DNA from: Stenotrophomonas maltophilia | GTDB lineage: Bacteria > Pseudomonadota > Gammaproteobacteria > Xanthomonadales > Xanthomonadaceae | Length of the DNA: 64,000 nt | NCBI RefSeq assembly: GCF_004920835.1 | Contig: NZ_QFHO01000002.1 | Span: forward strand, 124,001 to 188,000 | Direction of reading: 5' to 3' | Shown here: piece by piece, positions 15,908 through 25,027 of the stretch | How positions within the stretch are numbered: position 1 is the stretch's first letter | Layout: each line of letters opens with the position of its first letter | The notes under the pieces: generated by a model | What the model was told of the DNA's origin: nothing | Seen by the model: the letters and a program-made list of their open reading frames with translations, nothing else | Databases searched by the model: none | Position numbers and translations under genes: made by a program

Positions 15908-16909
15908 TCAGCAGCCCACCAAGCGGTCCGCACCGATGCCACTGCGATGATGGCTGCGGTATTCGGTGGGGCTGGCATCCACCTGCAAACGGAAGTGGCG
16001 GCGGAACGATTCCTGCGAACCAAAACCGGCCTGCTCTGCGATCCATTGCAATGGCCGGTCGGTGGTTTCCAGCAGGTCGCGGGCGAAGGCCACGCGCTCA
16101 CGGATCAGCCAGTCGATGGGCGACAGGCCGGTGGCTTCCAGGAACTGACGTTGCAGGGTGCGCTGGCTGAGTGAGGCCTGCTCGGCAAGGCTGCCGAGTG
16201 AGTGTGGCTCGCGAAGGTTGCGGCGCATCCATTCCATCAGCTTTGCCAGCCGCGTTGGCTCGCCATTGGGAATGGCCCGGCTGACGCGCTGGCTGCGCCC
16301 GGCGTCACGCCATGGCGCCAGCACCAATCGCTCGGCAACCAGGTTGGCCACGCGGGCACCGTAATCCTTGCGCACCATGTGCAGCATCATGTCCATGCCG
16401 GTGGCCGAACCGGCCGAAGTGATGATGCTGCCGGTGTCCACGTACAGCACATCCTCGCGCACATCGATGCGCGGAAACTCGCGTGCCAGCGCTTCGGTGA
16501 GGCGCCAATGGGTGGTGGCCTGGCGGCCATCGAGCAGCCCGGCCCAGGCCAGCACGAACGCACCGGAGCAGATCGAAGCGATGCGCGCGCCGCGTGCGTG
16601 GGCGCGGATCAGTGCATCGAGCAGTGCCTGCGGCGGACGTTCGCTGGGCTCGCGCCAACCAGGGATGACGATGATGTCGGCATCATCGACGCTGCTGAGA
16701 TCGTAGGGCAGCTGCACCTGGGTGCTGCCGAGCATGCGCAGCGCACCGGGCTCGCCTGCGCACAGCTGGGTGCGGTACCAGGCTACGCCCAGCTCTGGCC
16801 GCACGGGTGCGAACAGGCCGACCGCACAGCCAAACTCGAACAGCCCCTGGCCGTGGCAGGCGACGATGGCAACGAGCGGCGCGGTGGGATCGGCGGGTGG
16901 GCTGGGCAT
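15908..16909 (-). CDS. GlxA/FtrA-type AraC-family regulator (DJ-1/PfpI + HTH)
   Basis: A 333-residue regulator. Residues about 10-185 form a DJ-1/PfpI class I glutaminase-like domain (nucleophile-elbow region RIASICSGAFVLAWAGLLDG, with Cys; later TSAGSATGMDMMLHMV). Residues about 220-315 hold the two AraC HTH units (SLGSLAEQASLSQRTLQRQF and PLQWIAEQAGFGSQESFRRHF). The layout matches FtrA/GlxA proteins. The target is unknown; no obvious operator is seen. The gene stands alone. Confidence 0.88.
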   Translation of the reverse strand: MPSPPADPTAPLVAIVACHGQGLFEFGCAVGLFAPVRPELGVAWYRTQLCAGEPGALRMLGSTQVQLPYDLSSVDDADIIVIPGWREPSERPPQALLDALIRAHARGARIASICSGAFVLAWAGLLDGRQATTHWRLTEALAREFPRIDVREDVLYVDTGSIITSAGSATGMDMMLHMVRKDYGARVANLVAERLVLAPWRDAGRSQRVSRAIPNGEPTRLAKLMEWMRRNLREPHSLGSLAEQASLSQRTLQRQFLEATGLSPIDWLIRERVAFARDLLETTDRPLQWIAEQAGFGSQESFRRHFRLQVDASPTEYRSHHRSGIGADRLVGC

Positions 16910-16988
16910 GTCCTGATGCTACGGGGGCGGTGCGTGGCGCTGCGTGGTGCGAGGGCATGAGGTGATACCGGGTGGGTATATGGAGGCT

Positions 16989-17026
16989 GGGGTCAGAGCC
17001 CTTTCCTTTGGAAAGGGATCCGACCC
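16989..17026. repeat. GGGTC-family palindromic repeat
   Basis: GGGGTCAGAGCCCTTTCC, a TTT loop, and GGAAAGGGATCCGACCCC form a long near-perfect hairpin. Its outer GGGGTC/GACCCC arms are shared with the repeat inside the SDR gene at 46916-46980, so a second dispersed repeat family exists alongside SMAG. It lies about 145 bases before the TonB-receptor start. Confidence 0.65.
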
Positions 17027-17170
17027 CGTGCGTGTGGGCTGCCTAACGTCATTACCAGCGGTCATGTGGATGGCCGGATATGACGGTTGGGTGACGTGAT
17101 CCCGCCTGTCGCGGCAGGTGAACAGGCCCTTGAATGGAAGCGTGTTTCCGGCCCACCCCGACGAGCCCAC

Positions 17171-19747
17171 ATGCCTGCCGCCCACGCCCCTGTCCTGCGC
17201 ACTCTCGCTGTTCTGATCACAGCTATTCTCGCCGCCACACCGAGCCATGCGGCTGAAGCCGATGCAGATCCTGCTACCACCGGCGCGACGGCCAACGTGG
17301 CGGCCTCCACGCTGGATGCGGTGGTGGTGACCGGCTCACGCACCAGCACGCGCACGGTGAAGAACAGTTCCACACCGATCGATGTGATCTCCGCCGAGGA
17401 CCTCGCTGCTACCGGACAGGGCAATCTGCTCGAAGCGTTGCAGCGCAGCCTGCCGTCACTGAGCCAGATCGGTGGCTACCAGAGCGACCAGGAAAGCCTG
17501 ATCCGCGGTTACCAGCTGCGCAATCTGTCACCGGGCTACACGCTGGTGCTGGTCAACGGCAAGCGCCGCAACGCCAGCGCCTATGTGAGCGGGGCCAATG
17601 GTGGCGGCTTCCCCGGGCATGCCTGGGCTGACCTGGCGCTGATTCCGGTGTCGGCCATCGACCACGTGGAAGTGCTGCGCGATGGTGCCTCGGCCATCTA
17701 CGGTTCGGACGCGATCACCGGCGTGGTCAACGTGATCCTGAAATCGCAGGCACACGGTGGCGATGTGTCGGTAGAGAGCGGGCAGGGCACCGATGGCGAT
17801 GGTTCGCGTACCAGCGTGCGTGCCAACGTGGGCCTGCCGTGGGGCGAGGATGGCTTCGTCAACCTGTCCGGCGAGACCACTCGCCAGCATCATGCAATCC
17901 GCACGCGCCGCTACATCGACGGCTATCTGAGCTATCCGGCGGTGGATGGCAATGGCAATCTGGTGGCATTGCGGCCGAACAATCGATTGCCAGCAGGTGC
18001 TACGCCGAACCCGGCGGAAGCCAACCGCGATGCTGAGGCCAACACCATCCTCAGCTCGCCGTCGTATGCGTTGAAGGCCTTCGCGGTGAACGTGGGCCAT
18101 GGCCTGGGCGAGAGCGCGCAGTTCTACGCCAATGCTACGGCCAGCGATCGCACCGCGCAGGCGATCCAGAACTTCCGCCTGCCGGCGACCATCTTCACTA
18201 CCTACAAGGCACCTGGCGTGCTGAGCGTGTTTCCGGATGGCTTCCTGCCGGTGCTGGAAACCAAGGAAAAGCAGTACACCGGTACGGCCGGGGTAAAAGG
18301 CCAGATCGCTGGCTGGGACTACGACGCCAGCCTGACCGGTAACCGCAGCACGGTGCGCACCTACACACGCAACTCGGTGAACTACTCACTGCCGTACCCC
18401 GGTTCGCCCACCGACTTCTACGACGGCAAGCTCGATTACCAGCAGGGCATCGCCAACCTGGACCTGCGCCGTGGCTTCGAGGTGGCGGCATTTGCTTCGC
18501 CGCTGGAAGTCAGCGCCGGCGCCGAGTACCAGCATGAACAGTACGAGCGCGGGGCAGGGCAGTGGGAGTCGTACACCGGCTTCGGTGCCGCGGCCTTCGT
18601 CGGCTATTCCACTGCGGATGCGGTGAAGGCGACCCGCAACAGCAAGGCGGTGTACGCGGGTGCGGCCACCAACATCACCTCGCGCTGGTACCTGGATGCG
18701 GCCGCGCGCTGGGAAGACCATTCCGACTTCGGCAGCGTCTCCACCGGCCGCCTGACCACGCGCTTCGACTTCACCGATGCGCTGGGCGTGCGCGCCACGG
18801 TCAGCAACGGCTTCCATGCGCCCAGCCTGGGGGCGCAGTACTACCAGGCCACCGGCAGCTGCCCGTGCGGTACCACGCTGGTGGCGCAGGTGTCTTCGCC
18901 GGCGGCGATTGCGTTGGGCGCCACACCGCTGAAGCCGGAAAAGGCCACCAACTACAGCCTGGGCGTGACCTGGGACCCGAGCCCGGCCTTCCACCTGGCA
19001 GTGGATGCCTATCAGATCGACATCCGCGGCCAGCTCGGTCAGTCCAGCCAGATCGGCTACAACGCGCAGGATCCGGCGCGCGTCACCGACAACAGCGGCA
19101 CGGTGCTGAGTGCGGTGCAGAAGAACACGATCGATGCACTGCTGGGTTCGGCCGGCATCAGCATCCTGCCGGGTGATGCGTTCTACGCCAGCTACTTCAC
19201 CAACGTGGGCAACACCCGCACACGCGGTGTGGAGCTGACCCTGGAAGCGAACCAGGAAACGGCGTGGGGCAAGCTGCGCTGGAGTTACGCGGCCAACGTC
19301 GGCCGCACCACCATCCAGAAGGTCAGCGACATTCCGGCGGCGCTGCAGGGGCTGCCGAACATCAACCTGCTGACCAAATCCAGCGAGTACGCGCTGCGCT
19401 TCCGCACGCCCAGCTATACGCAGGTGGCGGGACTTGGCTGGCAGAACGGACGCTGGCGCTCGAACCTGGACTTCACCTACTACGGCCCCATCAAGCGCCT
19501 GAACAACGGCGTGGAGTACAAGCAGCCGCCGGTGCTGGTGACCAATCTTTCCGGTGCTGTGGAACTGGGCGCGGGCTGGAGTGCGGCGCTGGGCATCAAC
19601 AACGTGTTCGACAAGCGCACCCGCAAGGTGCCGGAGTATGCGCGCAGTGCCACCGATGTGGCCAGCATCCAGACCACGTGGGACAGCGGCGATGTGCTGG
19701 GCAACGTTGGTACGTACTGGTATGGGCGGATCAATTACCGGTTCTGA
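17171..19747 (+). CDS. TonB-dependent receptor of the organosulfur cluster
   Basis: Outer-membrane receptor of 858 residues. The ATG at 17171 starts a signal peptide (VLRTLAVLITAILAATPSHA|AEA). A TonB-box-like TLDAVVVTGSR stands near residue 55, followed by the plug (VKNSSTPIDVISAEDLAATG, then VNGKRRNASAYV, VEVLRDGASAIYGSDAITGVVN). A long barrel follows and closes with WYGRINYRF. It is the first gene of the cluster, followed by FMN reductase, monooxygenases, amidohydrolase, acetyltransferase and an ABC importer. It is therefore probably the energised entry port for the substrate; iron uptake is the usual alternative but fits this context poorly. Confidence 0.85.
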   Translation: MPAAHAPVLRTLAVLITAILAATPSHAAEADADPATTGATANVAASTLDAVVVTGSRTSTRTVKNSSTPIDVISAEDLAATGQGNLLEALQRSLPSLSQIGGYQSDQESLIRGYQLRNLSPGYTLVLVNGKRRNASAYVSGANGGGFPGHAWADLALIPVSAIDHVEVLRDGASAIYGSDAITGVVNVILKSQAHGGDVSVESGQGTDGDGSRTSVRANVGLPWGEDGFVNLSGETTRQHHAIRTRRYIDGYLSYPAVDGNGNLVALRPNNRLPAGATPNPAEANRDAEANTILSSPSYALKAFAVNVGHGLGESAQFYANATASDRTAQAIQNFRLPATIFTTYKAPGVLSVFPDGFLPVLETKEKQYTGTAGVKGQIAGWDYDASLTGNRSTVRTYTRNSVNYSLPYPGSPTDFYDGKLDYQQGIANLDLRRGFEVAAFASPLEVSAGAEYQHEQYERGAGQWESYTGFGAAAFVGYSTADAVKATRNSKAVYAGAATNITSRWYLDAAARWEDHSDFGSVSTGRLTTRFDFTDALGVRATVSNGFHAPSLGAQYYQATGSCPCGTTLVAQVSSPAAIALGATPLKPEKATNYSLGVTWDPSPAFHLAVDAYQIDIRGQLGQSSQIGYNAQDPARVTDNSGTVLSAVQKNTIDALLGSAGISILPGDAFYASYFTNVGNTRTRGVELTLEANQETAWGKLRWSYAANVGRTTIQKVSDIPAALQGLPNINLLTKSSEYALRFRTPSYTQVAGLGWQNGRWRSNLDFTYYGPIKRLNNGVEYKQPPVLVTNLSGAVELGAGWSAALGINNVFDKRTRKVPEYARSATDVASIQTTWDSGDVLGNVGTYWYGRINYRF

Positions 19748-19798
19748 GGTTCAGGCGAAGCGTCGCCGGGCATGGCCCGGCGCTACGAGGAGGGGGTC

Positions 19799-20380
19799 AT
19801 GTCTTCTGCATTGAGGGTGGTTGCATTGGTGGGGTCGCCGACCAGCTCGGCGACATCGCGCACGTTGCTGCTGGTGCGTCATCTGCTGGACTCGCTGCAG
19901 CAGCGGGTGCATGTCAGCGTGGAGCTGGTGGAGCTGGCACCTATCGCGCGCGCGCTGGGCCAGTCGCTGTCGCGCGGCGAGGCAGAGCCGGCAGTGGAGC
20001 AGGCATTGCAGACCATCGAGGCGGCAGAGCTGCTGGTGGTGGCCGCGCCGGTGTATCGCGGCTCCTATCCTGGGTTGTTCAAGCACCTGGTCGACTTCAT
20101 CGAGCTGGAGGCGCTGGTGGATGTGCCGGTACTGCTGGCAGCCACCGGCGGCAGCGAGCGACATGCGCTGGTGATCGACCACCAGCTGCGGCCGTTGTTC
20201 AGTTTCCTGCAGGCGCACACGCTGCCGATCGGGGTGTATGCCACAGCGGCCGACTTCGAGGGCGAGCACATCAACAGTGCCGCCCTGCAGGCGCGCATCG
20301 AACTGGCGACCGAGCGCGCAGCCGGGCATCTGGCCGCGCAGGCGCTGACTGTTCCGGCGCCGCTGCGACGTATTGCCTGA
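19799..20380 (+). CDS. NAD(P)H-dependent FMN reductase (SsuE/MsuE type)
   Basis: A 193-residue flavodoxin-fold reductase that supplies FMNH2 to two-component monooxygenases. The ATG at 19799 follows AGGAGG. Motifs: LVGSPTSSATSRTLLLVRHL (phosphate-binding loop), VAAPVYRGSYPGLFKHLVDF (the SsuE/MsuE signature P-V-Y-R-G-S-Y), and LLAATGGSERHALVIDHQLRP. It directly precedes two flavin-dependent monooxygenases of the class that needs such a partner, so it is their probable reductase. Confidence 0.88.
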   Translation: MSSALRVVALVGSPTSSATSRTLLLVRHLLDSLQQRVHVSVELVELAPIARALGQSLSRGEAEPAVEQALQTIEAAELLVVAAPVYRGSYPGLFKHLVDFIELEALVDVPVLLAATGGSERHALVIDHQLRPLFSFLQAHTLPIGVYATAADFEGEHINSAALQARIELATERAAGHLAAQALTVPAPLRRIA

Positions 20381-20537
20381 CGCCATAACCGGCGGCGCTT
20401 TGCTTATGGCTACACCGCATCTGCATGGCCGGATCTGACCGCCGATTGTCGCCAGGCATCGCTGCTGCGGCCGTCGGCATCTCTAGCATCGATATCGAAG
20501 CGGCATCGCATTGCCGGCCCCGATGAGGACGACCCCA

Positions 20538-20900
20538 GTGACCTTCGACGCAGCAAGCAAACCCATCCTGTTCCTGCTCGACCGTGAGTTCGAGGACGGC
20601 CAGATTCCCGGCCAGCGCTTTTTCTGCCGGCACAGCCTGTTGCTGGAGGGCGCGCTGTCGAGCATCGACGGCCTGGACGCGCAGCTGGACGTGCGCCGCA
20701 TCGGCTTCGCGCGGCCGCGCCGTGAGGTGATTGCCGAGATCGGCGAGCAGGACCAGTCGCTGCCGAAGCTGGTGCTGCCGCAGGGCGTGCGCAGCGAGCT
20801 CGCCAGTGGCGCGCACCAGGACCGCCAGTACATCTCCGGTGCCGAGCCGATCCTGGCTGCGCTGAACGGGTTGCTCGGCATTCCCGTGGCCCACCCCTGA
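20538..20900 (+). CDS. DUF3088 domain protein
   Basis: A small protein of about 120 residues: LFLLDREFEDGQIPGQRFFCRHSLLLEG, RRIGFARPRREVIAEIGEQ and QSLPKLVLP follow the DUF3088 pattern, a glutaredoxin/thioredoxin-like small fold found beside sulfur-related monooxygenases. The GTG at 20538 has GAGG nine bases upstream; an ATG at 20523 would add five residues. It occupies the place that the glutaredoxin-like protein YtnI/CmoI has in the Bacillus ytm operon. A redox role is possible but not shown. Confidence 0.65.
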   Translation: MTFDAASKPILFLLDREFEDGQIPGQRFFCRHSLLLEGALSSIDGLDAQLDVRRIGFARPRREVIAEIGEQDQSLPKLVLPQGVRSELASGAHQDRQYISGAEPILAALNGLLGIPVAHP

Positions 20901-20914
20901 GCGAGGACGTAACC

Positions 20915-21892
20915 ATGAGCTATCAGATCAGCGTGTTGGACAAGAGCCCGGTGGCCGAGGGCGCTTCGCCGGAGCAGGCACTGCGCAACAGCCTGCAGCT
21001 GGCGCAGCGCGCCGAGCAGCTGGGCTACCACCGCTACTGGTTTGCCGAACACCACGCCGCACCGACGCTGGCCAGCCCCGCACCGGAAGTGCTGGCGGCC
21101 TGGGTGCTGGCGCAGACCCGGCGCATCCGCATCGGCAGTGGTGGGGTGATGCTGCGCCACTACGCGCCCTACAAAGTGGCGGAGAACTTCAATCTGCTGG
21201 CGGCGTTGGCGCCGGGGCGCGTCGATCTGGGCGTGGGCAAGGCCCCCGGTGGCCTGCCGGCCTCGACTGCCGCGCTGGCGGCCGGGCGCCCGGCGTTCGC
21301 CGACTTCGATCAGCAACTGCGCGACCTGGAAGGCTATCTGTCGGGGGCAGACACCGAGGCGCTGGCCCGACCGGTGCCGCAGCAGGCGCCGGAGCGCTTC
21401 CTGCTCGGGGCCAGCCCGCAGAGCGCGCAGCAGGCGGCCCAACTGGGCTGGCGCTTTGTCTATGCCGCTCATTTCGATGGTGAGCCGAAGCACATCGAAG
21501 CTGCGTTCGACGCCTACCGCAGCGTCTCCTCGCAGCCACCGTTGCTGGCCACGGTGGCCTTCGCCGCGCCGACGGCCGAAGCCGCAGCCCGCCATATCGG
21601 TGCACTGCGCGTCTACAAGCTGCACCTCGGTCCCGGGCAGACGGTGAACCTGCCCAGCCCCGAAGCAGCTGCCGAGTACGCGCGCCAGGTGGGCGTGGCC
21701 GACTTCCGCATCGAGGAGACACGCCCGAGCGTGTTGTCCGGTGATGCGCAGCACGTGCGTGACGAACTGGACGCGCTGCACCGCCGCTTCGGCGTGGGTG
21801 AATTCATTCTCGATGCGCCGGTAGCCGACCTCGACGCACGCCTCACATCCCTTGAACTGCTGTCGCCCGCGCCGCGCGCGGCGGTGGCCTGA
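20915..21892 (+). CDS. LLM-class flavin-dependent monooxygenase (MsnO8/YtmO-like)
   Basis: Bacterial-luciferase-fold enzyme of 325 residues that would use FMNH2 and O2. It starts SYQISVLDKSPVAEGASPEQAL, with YHRYWFAEHHAAPTLASPAPEVL and RIRIGSGGVMLRHYAPYKVAENF, the hallmarks of the single-domain LLM group that includes B. subtilis YtmO/CmoO. There are 14 bases between genes on each side and good Shine-Dalgarno sites. It probably attacks the organosulfur substrate or a product of it. Confidence 0.86.
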   Translation: MSYQISVLDKSPVAEGASPEQALRNSLQLAQRAEQLGYHRYWFAEHHAAPTLASPAPEVLAAWVLAQTRRIRIGSGGVMLRHYAPYKVAENFNLLAALAPGRVDLGVGKAPGGLPASTAALAAGRPAFADFDQQLRDLEGYLSGADTEALARPVPQQAPERFLLGASPQSAQQAAQLGWRFVYAAHFDGEPKHIEAAFDAYRSVSSQPPLLATVAFAAPTAEAAARHIGALRVYKLHLGPGQTVNLPSPEAAAEYARQVGVADFRIEETRPSVLSGDAQHVRDELDALHRRFGVGEFILDAPVADLDARLTSLELLSPAPRAAVA

Positions 21893-21910
21893 CCTGCAGG
21901 AGCGATTCCC

Positions 21911-23254
21911 ATGAGCACGACCCCGCGCCACATTCCGTTCGGCATCATGTTGCAGGGCCCCGGCAGTCACATGCATGCCTGGAAGCATCCGTCCAATCCG
22001 GCCGATGCCAGCGTCAACCTGCAGTTCTACATCGACATCGCGCGTACCGCCGAGGACAACGGCATCGCCTTTGGTTTCGTGGCCGATGGCCTGTACATCA
22101 ACGAGAAGTCGATCCCGCACTTCCTCAACCGCTTCGAGCCGATCTCACTGCTGTCGGCGCTGGCCACGGCAACGAAGAAGATCGGCCTGGCCGGCACGCT
22201 GTCGACCTCCTACAGCGATCCGTTCACCGTGGCCCGGCAGTTCGCTTCGCTGGACCTGCTCAGCGGCGGCCGCGCCGGCTGGAACGTAGTGACCTCGCCA
22301 CTGGAGGGCTCGGGCCGCAACTACGGTCGGCCGCATCCGGAGCACGCGCTGCGCTACCAGATCGCCGACGAGTACCTGGACGTGGTGCAAGGGCTGTGGG
22401 ATTCCTGGGATGACGATGCCTTCGTGCGTGAGCGCGACAGTGGCACGTTCTTCGCGCCGGAAAAGTTCCGCCGCCTCGACCACAAGGGACGCTTCTTCCA
22501 GGTGGAAGGGCCGCTCAACATCCAGCGCTCGCCGCAGGGCCAGCCGGTGATCTTCCAGGCGGGGTCGTCCGACGATGGCATCGCGCTGGCCGGCAAGTAC
22601 GCCGATGCGGTGTTCACCCATTCGCCATCGCTGGAGGAGACCCGCGCGTTCACCCAGAAGGTGAAGAACTCTGCGATCGCCCATGGCCGCAGCGGCAATG
22701 ACGTGAAGATCTTCCCGGGCATCGGCCCCATCGTCGGCCGCACCGCCGAGGAGGCCGAGGCCAAGTACCAGGCGATTGCTGCGTTGGCGACGCTGGAGGA
22801 TGCGCTGGCCTATCTCGGCCGCTTCTTCGATCACCACGATTTCAGCCAGTACGACCCGGATGCGCCGTTCCCGGAACTGGGTGACATCGGCAGCAACTCG
22901 TTCCGCTCCACCACCGACCGCATCAAGCAGGACGCGCGCGAGAAGGGCCTGAGCCTGCGCCGGGTAGCGCTGGAAGCGGTCAGCCCGCGGCCGAACTTCA
23001 TCGGCACACCGGAGCATGTAGCCGATGAGCTGATCCGCTGGTTCGATGCCGGTGCCAGCGACGGCTTCATCCTCGGCTTCGCGGCGCAGCGCGAAGGCCT
23101 GGACGATTTCGTGACCCAGGTGCTGCCGATCCTGCAGGCGCGTGGCTACCATCAGCGTGAACTGGAAGGGCAGACCCTGCGTGAGCATCTGGGCCTGCCG
23201 TACAAGGCCAGCCGCCATTCGACCGACGCCGAACCGGCGCGGAAGGTGGGGTAA
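21911..23254 (+). CDS. NtaA/SnaA/DszA-family FMNH2-dependent monooxygenase (YtnJ/CmoJ-like)
   Basis: A 447-residue flavin-dependent monooxygenase. N-terminal GIMLQGPGSHMHAWKHPSN, then FVADGLYINEKSIPHFLNRFEPISLL, LAGTLSTSYSDPFTVARQFASLD and GRAGWNVVTSPLEGSGRNYG are the NtaA/DszA signature blocks. DszA-type enzymes oxidise at or next to sulfur or nitrogen and cleave C-S or C-N bonds. B. subtilis YtnJ (CmoJ) of this family is proposed to dealkylate N-acetyl-S-alkylcysteines. Placed with a GNAT and an M20 amidohydrolase, this enzyme fits that role here. Confidence 0.88.
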   Translation: MSTTPRHIPFGIMLQGPGSHMHAWKHPSNPADASVNLQFYIDIARTAEDNGIAFGFVADGLYINEKSIPHFLNRFEPISLLSALATATKKIGLAGTLSTSYSDPFTVARQFASLDLLSGGRAGWNVVTSPLEGSGRNYGRPHPEHALRYQIADEYLDVVQGLWDSWDDDAFVRERDSGTFFAPEKFRRLDHKGRFFQVEGPLNIQRSPQGQPVIFQAGSSDDGIALAGKYADAVFTHSPSLEETRAFTQKVKNSAIAHGRSGNDVKIFPGIGPIVGRTAEEAEAKYQAIAALATLEDALAYLGRFFDHHDFSQYDPDAPFPELGDIGSNSFRSTTDRIKQDAREKGLSLRRVALEAVSPRPNFIGTPEHVADELIRWFDAGASDGFILGFAAQREGLDDFVTQVLPILQARGYHQRELEGQTLREHLGLPYKASRHSTDAEPARKVG

Positions 23255-23258
23255 GGCG

Positions 23259-24479
23259 ATGAGCGGAGAAAACGCCGTAGCGCCGGGCCATGCCCGACTG
23301 AATTCCCCAACGACTGGCGTGCTGCCGGAAATTGCGGCACGCGCCGAGGTGGCCATCGCGATCCGCCATGACCTGCACCGCCACCCGGAGCTGGCCTTCG
23401 AGGAACACCGCACCAGCGCTCGCGTGGCCGAGCTGCTGCAGCAGTGGGGCTATGAGGTGACCACCGGCCTCGGCGGTACCGGCGTGGTCGGTACGTTGCA
23501 GCGCGGGCAGGGCAGCCGTCGCCTCGGCCTGCGCGCCGACATCGATGCACTGCCGATCCACGAGGACTCCGGCCTGGCCTACGCCAGCCAGAACGAGGGA
23601 CTGATGCATGCCTGCGGCCACGACGGGCATACCGCCATCCTGCTTTCCGCGGCGCATTACCTGGCCCATCACGGCGATATCGACGGCACCCTGCAGCTGG
23701 TGTTCCAGCCGGCCGAAGAAACCGGCTCGGGGGCTTCGAAGATGATTGCCGATGGCCTGTTCGAACGCTTCCCGGTCGATGCCATCTATGGCCTGCACAA
23801 CTGGCCGGGCGTGCCGGTGGGGCACTTCGGCTTCGTCGACGGACCGGCGATGGCATCGGTGGACTGGGCGCGTCTGCGGGTGATCGGCAAGGGCGGCCAC
23901 GGCGCCGAGCCGCAGGGCAGCGTCGATCCGATCCTGGCTGCCGCGCACATCATCACCGCGCTGCAGAGCGTGGTGTCGCGCAATGTCGATCCGCGGCAGA
24001 TGGGCGTGGTCACCGTCGGCTCGATCCACGGTGGGCAGGCAGCCAATGTCATCCCCGATGTGGTGGAGCTGAAGCTGACCGTGCGCGCGTACCTGCCGGA
24101 GGTGCGCGATACGCTGCGCCGGCGGGTGACCGAGATTGCCGAGCAGACCGCCGCTGCCTTCGGTGCGCGTGCCGAGATCGAATTCCCGCGCGGCTTCCCC
24201 AGTGTGATCAACCACCCTGAGCAGACCGCCTACATCCGTGAGGTGGCTGTGCAGGGCTTCGGCAGCGAACGCGTGGTGCCCGAATTCGCGCCGCGCACTG
24301 CCAGTGAGGATTTCGCGTTCCTGCTGCAGGCGCGGCCGGGCAGTTTCGTGTTCGTCGGCAACGGCGACAGCGCGCCGCTGCACAGCCCGCGCTATGTGTT
24401 CAATGACGCCGCCATCGCACCGGCCGCCAGCCTGTGGGCGCGGCTGGCCGAAGACTACCTGGTGAAGGACGTGGCATGA
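23259..24479 (+). CDS. M20-family amidohydrolase/N-deacetylase
   Basis: Metal-dependent amidohydrolase of 406 residues (HipO/IAA-amino-acid hydrolase group). Metal ligands are visible in MHACGHDGHTA, FQPAEETGSGASKMI, YGLHNWPG and ASEDFAFLLQ. The dimerisation insert begins WARLRVIGKGGHGAEPQGSVDP. The ATG at 23259 lies 4 bases after the monooxygenase stop. In the S-alkylcysteine pathway of Bacillus an M20 enzyme (SndA) removes the N-acetyl group to release cysteine; by context this is the equivalent. Confidence 0.9.
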   Translation: MSGENAVAPGHARLNSPTTGVLPEIAARAEVAIAIRHDLHRHPELAFEEHRTSARVAELLQQWGYEVTTGLGGTGVVGTLQRGQGSRRLGLRADIDALPIHEDSGLAYASQNEGLMHACGHDGHTAILLSAAHYLAHHGDIDGTLQLVFQPAEETGSGASKMIADGLFERFPVDAIYGLHNWPGVPVGHFGFVDGPAMASVDWARLRVIGKGGHGAEPQGSVDPILAAAHIITALQSVVSRNVDPRQMGVVTVGSIHGGQAANVIPDVVELKLTVRAYLPEVRDTLRRRVTEIAEQTAAAFGARAEIEFPRGFPSVINHPEQTAYIREVAVQGFGSERVVPEFAPRTASEDFAFLLQARPGSFVFVGNGDSAPLHSPRYVFNDAAIAPAASLWARLAEDYLVKDVA

Positions 24480-25027
24480 GCAGCAACGAACGCTTCCTCT
24501 ACACCTCGGTGGACGATCCACTGGCCCGTCCACTGTTCGATGGGCTGGAACAGGAGTACGACAGTCGCTACGCCGATGTGCGCCGCCGTATCGGTGGCAG
24601 CGCCCGCGAGGAGCTGCAGCGCTACCCGGCGCAGGCCTTTGCGGCGCCGGTAGGGGCGTTCGTGCTACTGCTGCGCGACGGTGTGGCGATTTCCGGCGGC
24701 GCCTTCATGCCACACCGCGATCCGGACACCGCCGAGTTCAAGCGCATCTGGACGCTGCCCGGGCTGCGCCGCCAGGGCATCGCGCGGCGTGTGCTGCAGG
24801 AGCTGGAAGAGCAGGCGGCGCGGCAGGGTTACCGACGGGTGTTCCTGACCACCGGCTTCCGCCAGCCCGAAGCGGTTGGCCTGTATCTCAGCCACGGTTA
24901 CACCGCGCTGTTCGATATGGATGCCGATCCGGAATCCATCGCCCACTTGCCGTTCGAGAAGCGCCTGGGCGTATCGGCGCCAGCCGTTGTGCCATCACAG
25001 ACCGTGCTGCATGGAGCCCACGCATGA
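24476..25027 (+). CDS. GNAT acetyltransferase of the organosulfur cluster (SnaA-like role)
   Basis: A 183-residue acetyltransferase. ATGA overlaps the M20 stop (24476-24479), and its own stop overlaps the ABC gene in the same way. Acetyl-CoA loop: IWTLPGLRRQGIARRVLQELEEQAARQ; RVFLTTGFRQPEAVGLYLSHGY closes the fold. The start SNERFLYTSVDDPLARPLFDGL is typical of GNATs located beside cystine-type ABC importers. It probably N-acetylates the incoming S-substituted cysteine before oxidation. Confidence 0.86.
   Translation: MSSNERFLYTSVDDPLARPLFDGLEQEYDSRYADVRRRIGGSAREELQRYPAQAFAAPVGAFVLLLRDGVAISGGAFMPHRDPDTAEFKRIWTLPGLRRQGIARRVLQELEEQAARQGYRRVFLTTGFRQPEAVGLYLSHGYTALFDMDADPESIAHLPFEKRLGVSAPAVVPSQTVLHGAHA

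Noticed and set aside
20483..22120. 545-codon minus-strand frame
   Set aside because: It is antisense to the DUF3088 and LLM monooxygenase genes, whose motifs are intact. No conserved sequence is seen in the antisense product.
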